A stretch of 8,881 nucleotides of DNA from Chloroflexota bacterium (GTDB taxonomy: Bacteria; Desulfobacterota; Desulfuromonadia; Desulfuromonadales; Geopsychrobacteraceae): NCBI GenBank assembly GCA_015222355.1, contig JADFVC010000229.1, positions 1 to 8,881 of the forward strand, given 5' to 3'. Positions 1 through 7,889 of this stretch are shown one piece after another. The translations under genes were made by a program, and so were the position numbers. The stretch's first letter is position 1; each line of letters opens with the position of its first letter. The notes under the pieces were generated by a model that did not search any database, had not been told where the DNA came from, and saw only the letters and a list, made by a program, of their open reading frames with translations.

Positions 1-2600
1 CCTCCCCATTCCATGGTGTAACCCGGTGGTAGCTCAATGGCTTCGATCTGTTGCAAGACACTCGAACGCAGGGCTGGAAGCGTGACACCAAAAATCGGAT
101 TGGCCTGTACCGTTATGGTTCTGCGACGGTCCCGTCGCCAGATCATGGGATCTTCCCACTCCGTGCGAATACCGTCCGTCACTTGCGAAAGGGGAATAGT
201 ATAGGTTGATGTTGCTGGTTGGACCTGAAGGACCTTCATGTTGCTGACGGACTCCCGTTCCTCTGCTACATGACGCAGAACGATCGGAATCAGATCGTCT
301 TTTTCCCGGTACAGGCCTATGGAACGGCCATCATAGGCCCGTTTGGTAGTGTTGGCGATGTCCTCCCGGGTTACCACAGCCCAGCGGGCTCGTTCCTGGT
401 TGTATTCGGGGATCACTTTTTGGGTCCGTTGCCGCCAGTTGGTACATGGATAAGCGGCCAGAGGACTGTTGTCCAGAATATTGACGACCTGACCGGCAAT
501 AGAGCGGAGCTTACCGGGGTCGGCTATCGAAGGGCCGCTGATGCGCAATTCAAACTTCCAGGTGTTGCTGGGGCCGACGCCGTATTGCCGTATGGGCACC
601 ATGGCTTGAGGATATTCTTCTTTGAACCAGGCGTTCAGTTCATTCATCAAGTCCGTTATGTCTTTAAAATCGCGAACGTTGACGATAAACTGGGCATACG
701 ATTGGTACGGAGACTCGGGATCAACAGGCAGGTAGAACCTGGGCGGTCCCGCCCCCATGAAGGTGGCAACACTATCGATTCTTTCATCGGCAAGAAATTT
801 ATCCTCCGCTTCTTTAAGATCCTCCGCCACCGTCTGGATCCGGGTCCCTTCCGGTGCCCAGTAATCGATCATGAATTTTGTCATGGATGAATCAGGGAAG
901 AACATCTGATCGACTTTTCCAAACCCGATGAGTGCTACGATAAGAAGCGCGGCCAATGTCCCGATGGTGAAAAGTCGCATGCGAATCGCCCGCTCCATGA
1001 TGCTTCGGAATACCCGGTAGAACTTACCGCCATAGGGATCGGTATCTGTTTTTCCCTCTTTGGGTTCAGGCAGCATGTCGATACACTGCAAAGGGATGAT
1101 GGTCATGGATATAAGCCAACTTACCAAGAGTGAAATGGCCACCACGGTAAACAGCGTGCGGCAGTATTCCCCGGCCCCCTCCACGGATGCGAAAATGGGA
1201 TAAAACGCCATGACCGCGATAACGGTGGCCCCCAAAAGGGGCATGGACGGCTGGGATGCCGCCTCGATGGCCGCCTTTTTACGATCCATCCCCTGCTGCA
1301 GGCGCACGGCAATTCCGTCCGCTACCACGATGGAGTTATCAACCATCATACCTAACGCAATCACCAATGCCCCCAGGGACATGCGCTGCAGGTCGATGCC
1401 GAAAACGGCCATCAAGACAAAACTGCTCAATATGGTCAAGATCAGCGATGACCCGATGATGACCCCCATGCGCCATCCCATGGCTAAGGTCAGAACGATC
1501 AGAACAATGGCGACGGCTTCCCCGAAATTGATCATAAAGCCTTTCACGGCATCATCAACGATGCCCGACTGCCAGTGAATGCGGTGGACTTCAATGCCCA
1601 CCGGCAGCAACGGGATAATTTCATCAAGGCGCTTGTCGATGCCTTGACCGACTTTGACGATGTTTACCCCCGACGACGTGGTAATGGAAATGCCGACGGC
1701 CGGTTTCCGATTGTAGCGCATCAGAGTCTGCGGAGGTTCGGCATACCCGGGCTCCACCGTAGCAATATCCCGGATTCGAATCAGTTCTGCTGCCCGCTCA
1801 GGGGATACCGGTTTGTCGGAAGCCCCCGTTAGGTTCGACAATTCGTCGGCAAAGGATGCCCGGACATGCAGATTGGCAATGTCCTTGGGAGAAGTGAACT
1901 CGCCCGAGGGGGCAATGCGGAATCGCTTCCGATGTAAATCCACGCCGCCAGCGTCTACCACCATATTCTGTTGAGACAGGGTTTCCTGAACACTGGCGTT
2001 CGTCAGACCCAGTTCGGCTAGCTGGGTCTGGGAGACGTTTACGTAAATCACCTTGTCCTGAACGCCCCAGAGATCCACGCGGGCAACGTCTTTGACCAAG
2101 CTGAGCTCTTTCTTGATGTCCTTGGCATATTTTTCCAGGTCGGCATCCGAGAACCCGTCCCCTACAACAGCCAGCTGGAACCCGAATACATACCCAAAAT
2201 CATCCGAAACCTCAGGTCTGCCTGCCCCCGGCGGAAGCATGTGTTCGATGTCGCGGATTTTGCGTCGTAGCTCGTCCCAGACCTGGGGGAGTCGATCAGA
2301 CCAGTATTCCGCCTTTAATTCGACCGAGATCAGTGACATGCCGGGGCGGGAAAAGGACTCAATATATTTTACCTGGGGCATCTCCTGTATGGCCAGCTCA
2401 ATCCGGTCGGTGACCTCCAACTCTACCTCTTCCGGGCTTGCACCGGGATACATGGTGGTGATGACCCCGGTCTTAACCGTAAATTCAGGGTCCTCCAGCT
2501 GCCCTAGACTGAAGAAAGCACCAATGCCGCCAGCCACAAGTAAAAACACAACGAAATAGGCCACCGCCCGTTTTTCAATGGCAAGTGCGGCAAGGCTCAT
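1..2600 (-). CDS. RND efflux permease, AcrB/HAE1 type (3' end missing)
   Basis: Inner-membrane proton-driven pump subunit of a tripartite efflux system. I read the frame codon by codon over nearly all of its length, including both ends, and met no stop; only a short stretch near 2161-2580 was read less closely. From the ATG at 2600 there are 866 codons to the window edge, against about 1,020-1,050 for the family, so the last transmembrane segments are missing. TM1 is at about residues 11-31. The first porter region contains the typical stretch LEDPEFTVKTGVI. TM2-TM6 lie at about 354-505 and TM7 at about 543-566; the second porter region has GAGPPRFYLP. The TM4 proton-relay motif reads GMMVDNSIVVADG, with Asp421 in the first acidic position and Asn422 where AcrB has a second Asp. 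This matches the drug/lipophile class better than the heavy-metal class. The start overlaps the adaptor stop (ATGA) and follows an AAGGGGGTG site. Substrate unknown. Confidence 0.95.
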   Translation of the reverse strand, partial: MSLAALAIEKRAVAYFVVFLLVAGGIGAFFSLGQLEDPEFTVKTGVITTMYPGASPEEVELEVTDRIELAIQEMPQVKYIESFSRPGMSLISVELKAEYWSDRLPQVWDELRRKIRDIEHMLPPGAGRPEVSDDFGYVFGFQLAVVGDGFSDADLEKYAKDIKKELSLVKDVARVDLWGVQDKVIYVNVSQTQLAELGLTNASVQETLSQQNMVVDAGGVDLHRKRFRIAPSGEFTSPKDIANLHVRASFADELSNLTGASDKPVSPERAAELIRIRDIATVEPGYAEPPQTLMRYNRKPAVGISITTSSGVNIVKVGQGIDKRLDEIIPLLPVGIEVHRIHWQSGIVDDAVKGFMINFGEAVAIVLIVLTLAMGWRMGVIIGSSLILTILSSFVLMAVFGIDLQRMSLGALVIALGMMVDNSIVVADGIAVRLQQGMDRKKAAIEAASQPSMPLLGATVIAVMAFYPIFASVEGAGEYCRTLFTVVAISLLVSWLISMTIIPLQCIDMLPEPKEGKTDTDPYGGKFYRVFRSIMERAIRMRLFTIGTLAALLIVALIGFGKVDQMFFPDSSMTKFMIDYWAPEGTRIQTVAEDLKEAEDKFLADERIDSVATFMGAGPPRFYLPVDPESPYQSYAQFIVNVRDFKDITDLMNELNAWFKEEYPQAMVPIRQYGVGPSNTWKFELRISGPSIADPGKLRSIAGQVVNILDNSPLAAYPCTNWRQRTQKVIPEYNQERARWAVVTREDIANTTKRAYDGRSIGLYREKDDLIPIVLRHVAEERESVSNMKVLQVQPATSTYTIPLSQVTDGIRTEWEDPMIWRRDRRRTITVQANPIFGVTLPALRSSVLQQIEAIELPPGYTMEWG

Positions 2601-3730
2601 TTCGACACCCCCTTTGAAGACTGGGAAAGAATGCTTACCTGTTGGCCTTCTTTCAAATAGTGCACGCCGGCCGTGGCGATCCATTCGCCCGGCTTTAGTC
2701 CGTCTTCGATAGCAATGCCGGTGTCCAGAAGTTCGCCCGTCTTGACTTCACGCTTGCTTACCGTTTTCGTTTGTGTGTCGATGATCCAGACAAAGGTATT
2801 GTCCATCTCGTCTACTGAAAAGACAGCTGTTTCCGGAATAATGATATCCCCTCGGCTTTCTTCTCCCGGTAACGCTGCTGCCCGCGTTGCTTTTCCGGCC
2901 ATGCCGGGCAGGATTTTGATGTCTTCCGGCTGGTCCATAATCAGGGTCACAGGATACGTACGGGTTGTCTTGGATGCTTCCTTACCGATTTCTTTGATTT
3001 GGGGCTTTAATTCGCGATTCGGAAACGGGTCAAAACGCACCCGAAATGCTTTTCCGGCCGTTTTGAGATAATCCGCCTGGTAAATCAGGTCTTCTGGAAT
3101 GTTCACGATCATTTCAATCTGGGAATGGTCTATCAATCTGACGACAGGTTGCTTTGCTTTCACATCTTCGTAGTTTTCCACATAGGTGGATGTCACGATA
3201 CCATCAAAGGGTGCTTTCAAATAGGTATAGGCCAGCTTGTCTTTGGCCGAAGCTACAGCTGCCTGAAGAGAACGGATTTCCGCCGTGGTACTTTCAACCT
3301 GTTGTCGATTGCGGTCGATCATGGCCTGGCTTACAGCTCCAGGATCCTGTTTTTTAATCTGAACTACCCGTTCGTAGTCAGACTCGGCCCGCTTCAAGAT
3401 TGCTTCCACCCGTTCGAGCTGGCCTTGCGCGTCGCGCAGATTCACCTGAAAATCACGTGGATCAATTCTCGCAAGCTCCTGCCCTTTTCTGACTTCATCA
3501 CCAACATTGACCGGGCGTTTAACCAGCGGACCTGCAACCCGAAAGGACATATCCACTTCCCGGGTCGCTTTGGCCCGACCCGGGAATGAGCGTTTGGCGA
3601 AATCGGATGGATCGCCGACCTGTATAGCCTGCACCGGCCGGACCATTTCTTTTACCGGGATCTCTTCCTGACACCCTATTAAAGCAATTAGAACAACCAA
3701 AACCGCGACAGTTTTACCCGACAATTTCAT
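2597..3730 (-). CDS. RND periplasmic adaptor lipoprotein (HlyD/AcrA family)
   Basis: Membrane-fusion protein bridging the RND permease and the outer-membrane factor. With the start at 3730 it is 377 residues, normal for the family. The N-terminus is a lipoprotein signal with lipobox LIGC (Cys20), so it should be lipid-anchored. Next comes the first half of a lipoyl-like domain (VGDEVRKGQELARIDPRDF), a long alpha-helical coiled-coil hairpin at about residues 85-155, and the returning lipoyl half (YLKAPFDGIVTSTYV). The beta-barrel and membrane-proximal domains run from about 190 to the end. An upstream GTG at 3763 is open but has no ribosome site. ATG 3733 sits only three bases from GAGGGAG, while ATG 3730 has a six-base spacing, so I chose 3730. 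It lies 119 bases after the outer-membrane factor gene and overlaps the permease by four bases. Substrate cannot be deduced. Confidence 0.93.
   Translation of the reverse strand: MKLSGKTVAVLVVLIALIGCQEEIPVKEMVRPVQAIQVGDPSDFAKRSFPGRAKATREVDMSFRVAGPLVKRPVNVGDEVRKGQELARIDPRDFQVNLRDAQGQLERVEAILKRAESDYERVVQIKKQDPGAVSQAMIDRNRQQVESTTAEIRSLQAAVASAKDKLAYTYLKAPFDGIVTSTYVENYEDVKAKQPVVRLIDHSQIEMIVNIPEDLIYQADYLKTAGKAFRVRFDPFPNRELKPQIKEIGKEASKTTRTYPVTLIMDQPEDIKILPGMAGKATRAAALPGEESRGDIIIPETAVFSVDEMDNTFVWIIDTQTKTVSKREVKTGELLDTGIAIEDGLKPGEWIATAGVHYLKEGQQVSILSQSSKGVSK
2606..2614 (-). promoter_or_regulatory. Shine-Dalgarno of the RND permease, inside the adaptor gene
   Basis: On the minus strand this reads AAGGGGGTG, ending five bases before the ATG at 2600. 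The site lies inside the last codons of the adaptor gene, whose TGA (2597-2599) overlaps the permease ATG in the form ATGA. This is the classic layout for translational coupling, so adaptor and permease are expected to be made in step. Confidence 0.7.
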
Positions 3731-3736
3731 CATGAT

Positions 3737-3743
3737 CTCCCTC
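3737..3743 (-). promoter_or_regulatory. Shine-Dalgarno that decides the adaptor start
   Basis: Minus-strand GAGGGAG, six bases before the ATG at 3730 and three before the ATG at 3733. The spacing favours the second Met of the MetMet pair. The longer reading from the GTG at 3763 has no comparable site and would add ten charged residues before the lipoprotein signal. Confidence 0.6.
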
Positions 3744-3849
3744 GACTCATCTGGTTTCAACACACGTCAGGTGAATGCCATCATTTCTCTTGTCACGCGA
3801 CCACTCAGGCAATCCCCGTAGCAACGGCAGCACATGGCACGAGGCCGAG

Positions 3850-5502
3850 CTACCATTTGGGCGCATGCAACAGTTTCACGTCCTTTCCCGTGGGGGGCTC
3901 CTTCCTTTCGGTGGGCAGTGATACGGGTGTCAACAGGTTTCCCCAATCTGTTCTGTTTTCCATGGCTTTCAGGTTTTCCTCGGGAATGATGTCTTTTCCC
4001 AAACGGATTTGCCACCCGCCACCTATGGCCTTATAAACGGCGATAAGATAACGGACAATGTCTCCGCGACTGGTTGCCAGGCTGTCCTGTTGGAGCACCA
4101 GGGCCTGCTGGGTGTTCAACACCCGGGTGTAGTCCACAAGCCCTTCCTTGTATTGCAGTAGGGCCAGTTGGGTCGCTCTGTCAGCGGCTTTGGCAGCGTC
4201 AGTAAGAAATACGGCCTGTTTCTGGGATCGGACAAATCCGACCAAGCCGTCTTCCACCTCCTTGGCGGCTTCCAGTACCGAGTTCTGATAGTTCACCAGA
4301 AGTTGCTCAAAGCGTGCGTCCTGAACACGAACATTGTTCTTAATGCGCCCGAAGTTGAATATATTCCACTGGAAAGAAAACGGGATAAAAGAACCGGTAA
4401 AAGAGTCCGAAGCGAACAGATCATTCCCATCGCCGGCAGCAAAGCCAATTGAACCCGCCAGTACAAAATGCGGGTATAGTTCCGCCTTTGACATGCCGAT
4501 CATGGCGCACTGCGTGGCAGCCTGGAACTCGGCAAAACGGATATCCGGTCTCCGTCGCAATAAATCCGCAGGGATGCCAATGGCGACCTGCTCAGGCGCT
4601 GTGGGAATGGCGGAAGGGCCTTTTAAAACCTCTTGGAGGTCGCTTGGTGGTGTGCCCAGCAAGATACTCAGCCCGTGTTTGGCCTGTCGGATACCAATTT
4701 CCAAAACAGGAATGCCCGCCTCTGTATTTCTCAGTAACGATCGGGCCTGCTGGACATCCAGCTCCGTGCTCATGCCTCCTTCAAAGCGAACCTCGGCCAG
4801 CCTCAGTCCTCTTTGCTGGAGGTTTACATTGCTGCGCGCAAATGCCAGGCGCTGTTCCAGTGTGCGAATAATCACGTAGGCCGATGCAACTTCGCCTGTG
4901 AGCATGACCAATAAGTTGTCATAACCGGCCAGGGACGCGGCCAAGCTGGCATCAGCGGCTTCAACCCCGCGACGAAACTTACCCCAGAAGTCCAGTTCCC
5001 AGGCAGTGTCAAACCCGAGTCTGTAGTAGTCTGTACTATTATCAATCTGGCTGCTCACCTCATCAGGGAGATTTGAAACGGGCGGTTCATTTTCACTGGT
5101 TCTTAAATATGAATAGCTGCCGTTCAATTGTTGCGCCTGAGGATACTGGGTCCCGATGGCAATCCCAAGACGTGCACGGGCTTCCAGAATCCGTAGCCCT
5201 GCAATCCGCAGTGGCAGGTTTTGTTCACTGGCGAGCTCGATGAGATGATCCAGCACCGGATCGTTAAAGACCTTCCACCACGCGCTGTGATCCGCTTCTT
5301 CCGTCTTTATCTCGGGGTAGGACTCCTCCGTCCATTTCTCTTCAACAGGAGCGGTGGGTTTTACGAAATCCGGCCCTAATGTCATGCAGGCCGTCAACGC
5401 CGGGACCAGAAGCAGTATGGAAAGCTTCACCATCCAGTTCCGGACGATCCACATGTTGCATCGCTTCACCTGGGCAATCATCAATAGTCTTGTATTCAGC
5501 AT
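3850..5502 (-). CDS. Outer-membrane efflux lipoprotein, NodT/OprM type (TolC superfamily)
   Basis: Outer-membrane channel of the tripartite pump. A hydrophobic segment ends in lipobox LTAC, followed by MTLGPDFVKPTAPV, the usual start of mature NodT-type factors. Two outer-membrane efflux repeats follow, with the family hallmark LLRRRPDIRFAEFQAA at the start of the second and the ending VDYTRVLNTQQALVLQQD. About 50 residues continue beyond the usual GGGWQ end (DIIPEENLKAMENRTDWGNLL and on), making the protein about 550 residues rather than the usual 470-500; I have seen similar tails in this subgroup. The start is uncertain. ATG 5502 has AAGGTG eight bases upstream, but gives an unusually long N-region before the lipobox (Cys39). 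ATG 5433 would give a standard 15-residue lipoprotein signal, though with a weak ribosome site. It is first of the three pump genes, probably co-transcribed with them. Confidence 0.93.
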   Translation of the reverse strand: MLNTRLLMIAQVKRCNMWIVRNWMVKLSILLLVPALTACMTLGPDFVKPTAPVEEKWTEESYPEIKTEEADHSAWWKVFNDPVLDHLIELASEQNLPLRIAGLRILEARARLGIAIGTQYPQAQQLNGSYSYLRTSENEPPVSNLPDEVSSQIDNSTDYYRLGFDTAWELDFWGKFRRGVEAADASLAASLAGYDNLLVMLTGEVASAYVIIRTLEQRLAFARSNVNLQQRGLRLAEVRFEGGMSTELDVQQARSLLRNTEAGIPVLEIGIRQAKHGLSILLGTPPSDLQEVLKGPSAIPTAPEQVAIGIPADLLRRRPDIRFAEFQAATQCAMIGMSKAELYPHFVLAGSIGFAAGDGNDLFASDSFTGSFIPFSFQWNIFNFGRIKNNVRVQDARFEQLLVNYQNSVLEAAKEVEDGLVGFVRSQKQAVFLTDAAKAADRATQLALLQYKEGLVDYTRVLNTQQALVLQQDSLATSRGDIVRYLIAVYKAIGGGWQIRLGKDIIPEENLKAMENRTDWGNLLTPVSLPTERKEPPTGKDVKLLHAPKW

Positions 5503-5510
5503 CGTCAAAT

Positions 5511-5516
5511 CACCTT
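5511..5516 (-). promoter_or_regulatory. Shine-Dalgarno of the outer-membrane factor
   Basis: Minus-strand AAGGTG with eight bases before the ATG at 5502. It supports the 5502 start over a TTG two codons upstream (5508), which would sit only two bases from the site, and over the internal ATGs at 5454 and 5433, whose upstream sites are poorer. Confidence 0.5.
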
Positions 5517-5564
5517 TCTCTCATCTGATGGCCGCGTTTACTTTGCTGTGTCACATCTTAAGCG

Positions 5565-5624
5565 CTATCGCCGTCCGCCTCCGCCTCTCCTGCCGCCACC
5601 GCTTCTACCACCACTCCGCCGCCC
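5565..5624 (-). other. Gly/Arg-rich tail in a shifted frame (possible 3' end of the broken gene)
   Basis: Shifted by one base relative to the upstream remnant, the minus strand reads GRRSGGRSGGGRRGGGGRR and then TAG at 5565-5567. The regular GGN codon pattern is unlike ordinary intergenic DNA and resembles low-complexity C-termini of exported proteins. It partly overlaps the last codons of the 5605-5910 frame. It could be the surviving 3' end of the same gene after an internal deletion, or simply a GC-rich spacer. Confidence 0.35.
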
Positions 5625-5910
5625 GGTCCGTGTCAAGGCGCGCACTGAACCAGACGGCGCCAAAAACCGGCTCTTCCGAACCATTGAGTTCCAATGCAAC
5701 CGCAGCACGTCCCTTGAGCTGATTGCCGTCCAGTTTTTCTGGCTGAGGCTGGTAAATTACCACCAAGCCCTCTGGGGTGTCAATCTCTCTCGGCCAATTG
5801 CTGGTAGCGTCCTCCTGTGCCCAGCCCGACGCCGGCAGAAATGGGCAGGCTGCCAGCAGTACAACCAACCATACAACCCCTCTAGGTACTGTCCTAAATA
5901 GTAGTCTCAT
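5605..5910 (-). pseudogene. N-terminal remnant of a secreted protein (probable internally deleted gene)
   Basis: The reading frame gives 101 residues. The ATG at 5910 has a near-perfect site, AGGAGGG at 5916-5922, five bases away. Residues 1-32 are an export signal with a hydrophobic core (VVWLVVLLAACPFLP) and a likely signal-peptidase cut after SGWA; LAAC could instead be a lipobox. The mature part begins WPREIDTPEGLVVIYQPQPE and continues to EPVFGAVWFSARLDTDR. From memory this is the start of a much larger exported protein family (often labelled 'carbohydrate-binding family V/XII', poorly characterised). After TDR the frame gives only AAEWW and stops. A Gly/Arg-rich tail continues in a different frame, suggesting that the central part was lost. 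It lies between the SLC13 permease and the efflux module, same strand. It may be a short real protein, but the abrupt end argues for a remnant. Confidence 0.55.
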
Positions 5911-5971
5911 AAATTCCCTCCTAGCGGCGGCCGACTTTCCAATATTCTACGGCCATTCCAGTCGATTGTGG

Positions 5972-7816
5972 TCAGAAGACTACATTGAGCATCACCAGGC
6001 TGACCACCAGGAAGATCACGGTCATGATGCCGCCGGCCTTCACGAAGTCCTTCACGCGGTAACCGCCGGGACCCATAACCAGGGCGTTGCACTGATGGGT
6101 GGGAAGCACGAACGAGTTGGAAGCAGCGATGCCCACGGTAAGGGCAAAGACACGGGGGTCCGCATCCAAGCCGGCGGCTTGCGCCGTGGTTGCGATGCCG
6201 ATGGCCATGGGTACCAGCAATACTGCGGCGCCCACGTTGGACATCACCAGGGTGAAGAAGGTGGCCAGAACGGCGACAGCCGACTGTAACACCCAGACCG
6301 GCACATGGCCCAGGATCCTCAGGGCTTCCTGAGCAATCCAGGCCGCCGTGCCGGAATCCTGGACAGCGGCCCCTAGCGGGATCAGGCATGCTAAGAGGAA
6401 AACCGTCTTCCAGCTCACAGAGTGGTAGGCCTCGTCCATGCTCAGTACGCCGGTGAGAATCATGCCCACCGCTCCAACCAGAAAACAGAGTGACAGCCGT
6501 ACCTCGGTGAACAGGACCAAACCGATGGCGATGGCGAAGAAAAGCGCCGCGAACTGCACCTTGTGCGGGCGCAGTTCTTCATGCGGGTATTTCCTGGTGA
6601 CCACTACGAAGTCACGATTCTTCTCCAGGCGTGCAAGAGCATCCCATGTCGTGTAGGCCACCAACATGTCACCTGCCTGGAGCGGTACGGTCCGCACCAT
6701 TTCGGACATGGTCTCGCCGCCGCGGTGAATCGCGAGGACCGACAGTCCGTGGGTCCTGCGCATCCAGACGTCCTGGCAGGTCTTGCCGATGAGAGAGGAG
6801 TCGGGCGGGATCACCACCTCCGAGATGCCGGCATTGGTGGATGCTAGGGCCTCGATAAAAATGCCAAGTTCCGCGCAGACCTCAACCCCCGCCTCCTCCG
6901 CAAAGTATTCCAGATCCTGTTCCGTCCTTCCCATGAGTGCCAGCTCCATCCCACTGCTAAGCACTTGGTCGCGCGTGGGGCGGATACGCAGGTCGCCGCC
7001 CTTGTGGGTAGCAATGACCCTGACCTTGCCGGTACTCTCTACCTCGGAAACTAGCTTGCCATCCAACGCACTACCGGCGGGTATCTTCATCGCTCGGACC
7101 TTGTAGGAAAGGCCGTAGACGCGGCGGAAGTAGGCCATCGTATCCTCGCCTTCTTCACCTTCGCGGCGGATCGAGGGAAGCACGAATCGGCCGGCCAGCA
7201 CGAAGTAAATGATGCCCGCCGCGAGCAAGGCGATCCCTATGGGCGTCTGTTCGAAGAGCCCAAAGGGCTCTATATCCTCGGGGAGCAGGTCGTTGAGCAG
7301 GATCGTGGAGCTGGTACCCACCAGCGTGAGGGTGCCACCCATAATGGCGCAGAACGACAAGGGGATCAGCAGTCGCGACATGGGAATGCCAGTCCGCGCA
7401 GAGATGCGCGCGGCCACCGGTACAAATACGGCAACTGCACCCGTATTCTGCAAGAAACCCGAGAGGAAACCCACCGATCCCGTGAGGATAGGGACGATGC
7501 GTTTCTCAGTGGAGCCGCCGACGCGCAGGATGAAGCCTGCCACGCGGCTCATGATACCCGTCTTGTCCAGGCCCGCCCCGATGATCATCACCCCAATGAT
7601 GGAGATGACGGCGTTGCTGGCGAAGCCGTCGAACAGGTGCCGGGGGTCAGAGATGCCCTCGAGCCCGGGGACCACACTCAGCAGGCCGAGCAGCACCATT
7701 ACGGACAGGGCCGCCAAATCGATGCGCAGGATCTCAAAGGCAAACAGCACGATCGTCACGCCCAGCAGCCCGAGTACGACCATCATCTGGGGGGTGAGGC
7801 TTATTGTCTCTGTCAT
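5972..7816 (-). CDS. SLC13/CitMHS-type permease with two TrkA-C (RCK_C) domains
   Basis: Predicted inner-membrane anion permease of the divalent anion/sodium symporter superfamily; sulfate and dicarboxylates are known substrates in relatives, but this one's is unknown. The 614 residues divide into three parts. The N-terminal membrane half (about 10-212) contains FLQNTGAVAVFVPV (122-135) and the re-entrant hairpin motif VGTSSTILLND (166-176). Two cytosolic TrkA-C regulatory domains lie at about 230-308 (core AGSALDGKLVSEVESTGKVRV) and 325-408 (core DSSLIGKTCQDVWMRRTHGL). The C-terminal membrane half (about 420-614) contains MSNVGAAVLLVPMA (525-538) and the second hairpin motif ASNSFVLPTHQCNALV (565-580). 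TrkA-C domains usually bind small ligands and gate the transporter. The ATG at 7816 has GAGGG seven bases upstream. It starts 73 bases after the MarC-family gene, same strand, so co-transcription is plausible. It looks more GC-rich than the pump genes. Confidence 0.9.
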   Translation of the reverse strand: MTETISLTPQMMVVLGLLGVTIVLFAFEILRIDLAALSVMVLLGLLSVVPGLEGISDPRHLFDGFASNAVISIIGVMIIGAGLDKTGIMSRVAGFILRVGGSTEKRIVPILTGSVGFLSGFLQNTGAVAVFVPVAARISARTGIPMSRLLIPLSFCAIMGGTLTLVGTSSTILLNDLLPEDIEPFGLFEQTPIGIALLAAGIIYFVLAGRFVLPSIRREGEEGEDTMAYFRRVYGLSYKVRAMKIPAGSALDGKLVSEVESTGKVRVIATHKGGDLRIRPTRDQVLSSGMELALMGRTEQDLEYFAEEAGVEVCAELGIFIEALASTNAGISEVVIPPDSSLIGKTCQDVWMRRTHGLSVLAIHRGGETMSEMVRTVPLQAGDMLVAYTTWDALARLEKNRDFVVVTRKYPHEELRPHKVQFAALFFAIAIGLVLFTEVRLSLCFLVGAVGMILTGVLSMDEAYHSVSWKTVFLLACLIPLGAAVQDSGTAAWIAQEALRILGHVPVWVLQSAVAVLATFFTLVMSNVGAAVLLVPMAIGIATTAQAAGLDADPRVFALTVGIAASNSFVLPTHQCNALVMGPGGYRVKDFVKAGGIMTVIFLVVSLVMLNVVF

Positions 7817-7889
7817 TTTAATTCCCTCGCATCAAGCACGATGGTTCTCCCTAACAGCCACCAGCACCCCCTCTGACCAGCGTTTAGGC

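Noticed and set aside
219..890. Plus-strand open frame of 223 codons
   Set aside because: It lies entirely opposite the RND permease, whose frame is continuous and conserved here. It has no ribosome site and no recognisable family.
2092..2559. Plus-strand open frame of 155 codons, Ser/Pro-rich
   Set aside because: It is the reverse complement of the well-conserved N-terminal porter region of the RND permease.
3767..4015. Small minus-strand frame between the outer-membrane factor and adaptor genes
   Set aside because: Most of it overlaps the factor's C-terminal codons in another frame. It shows no signal, motif or good start site, and is probably chance.
5907..6389. Minus-strand open frame of 160 codons
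   Set aside because: It overlaps the 3' part of the SLC13 gene in another frame. The SLC13 frame carries the conserved motifs, while this one is Arg/Gly/His-rich with no family resemblance.
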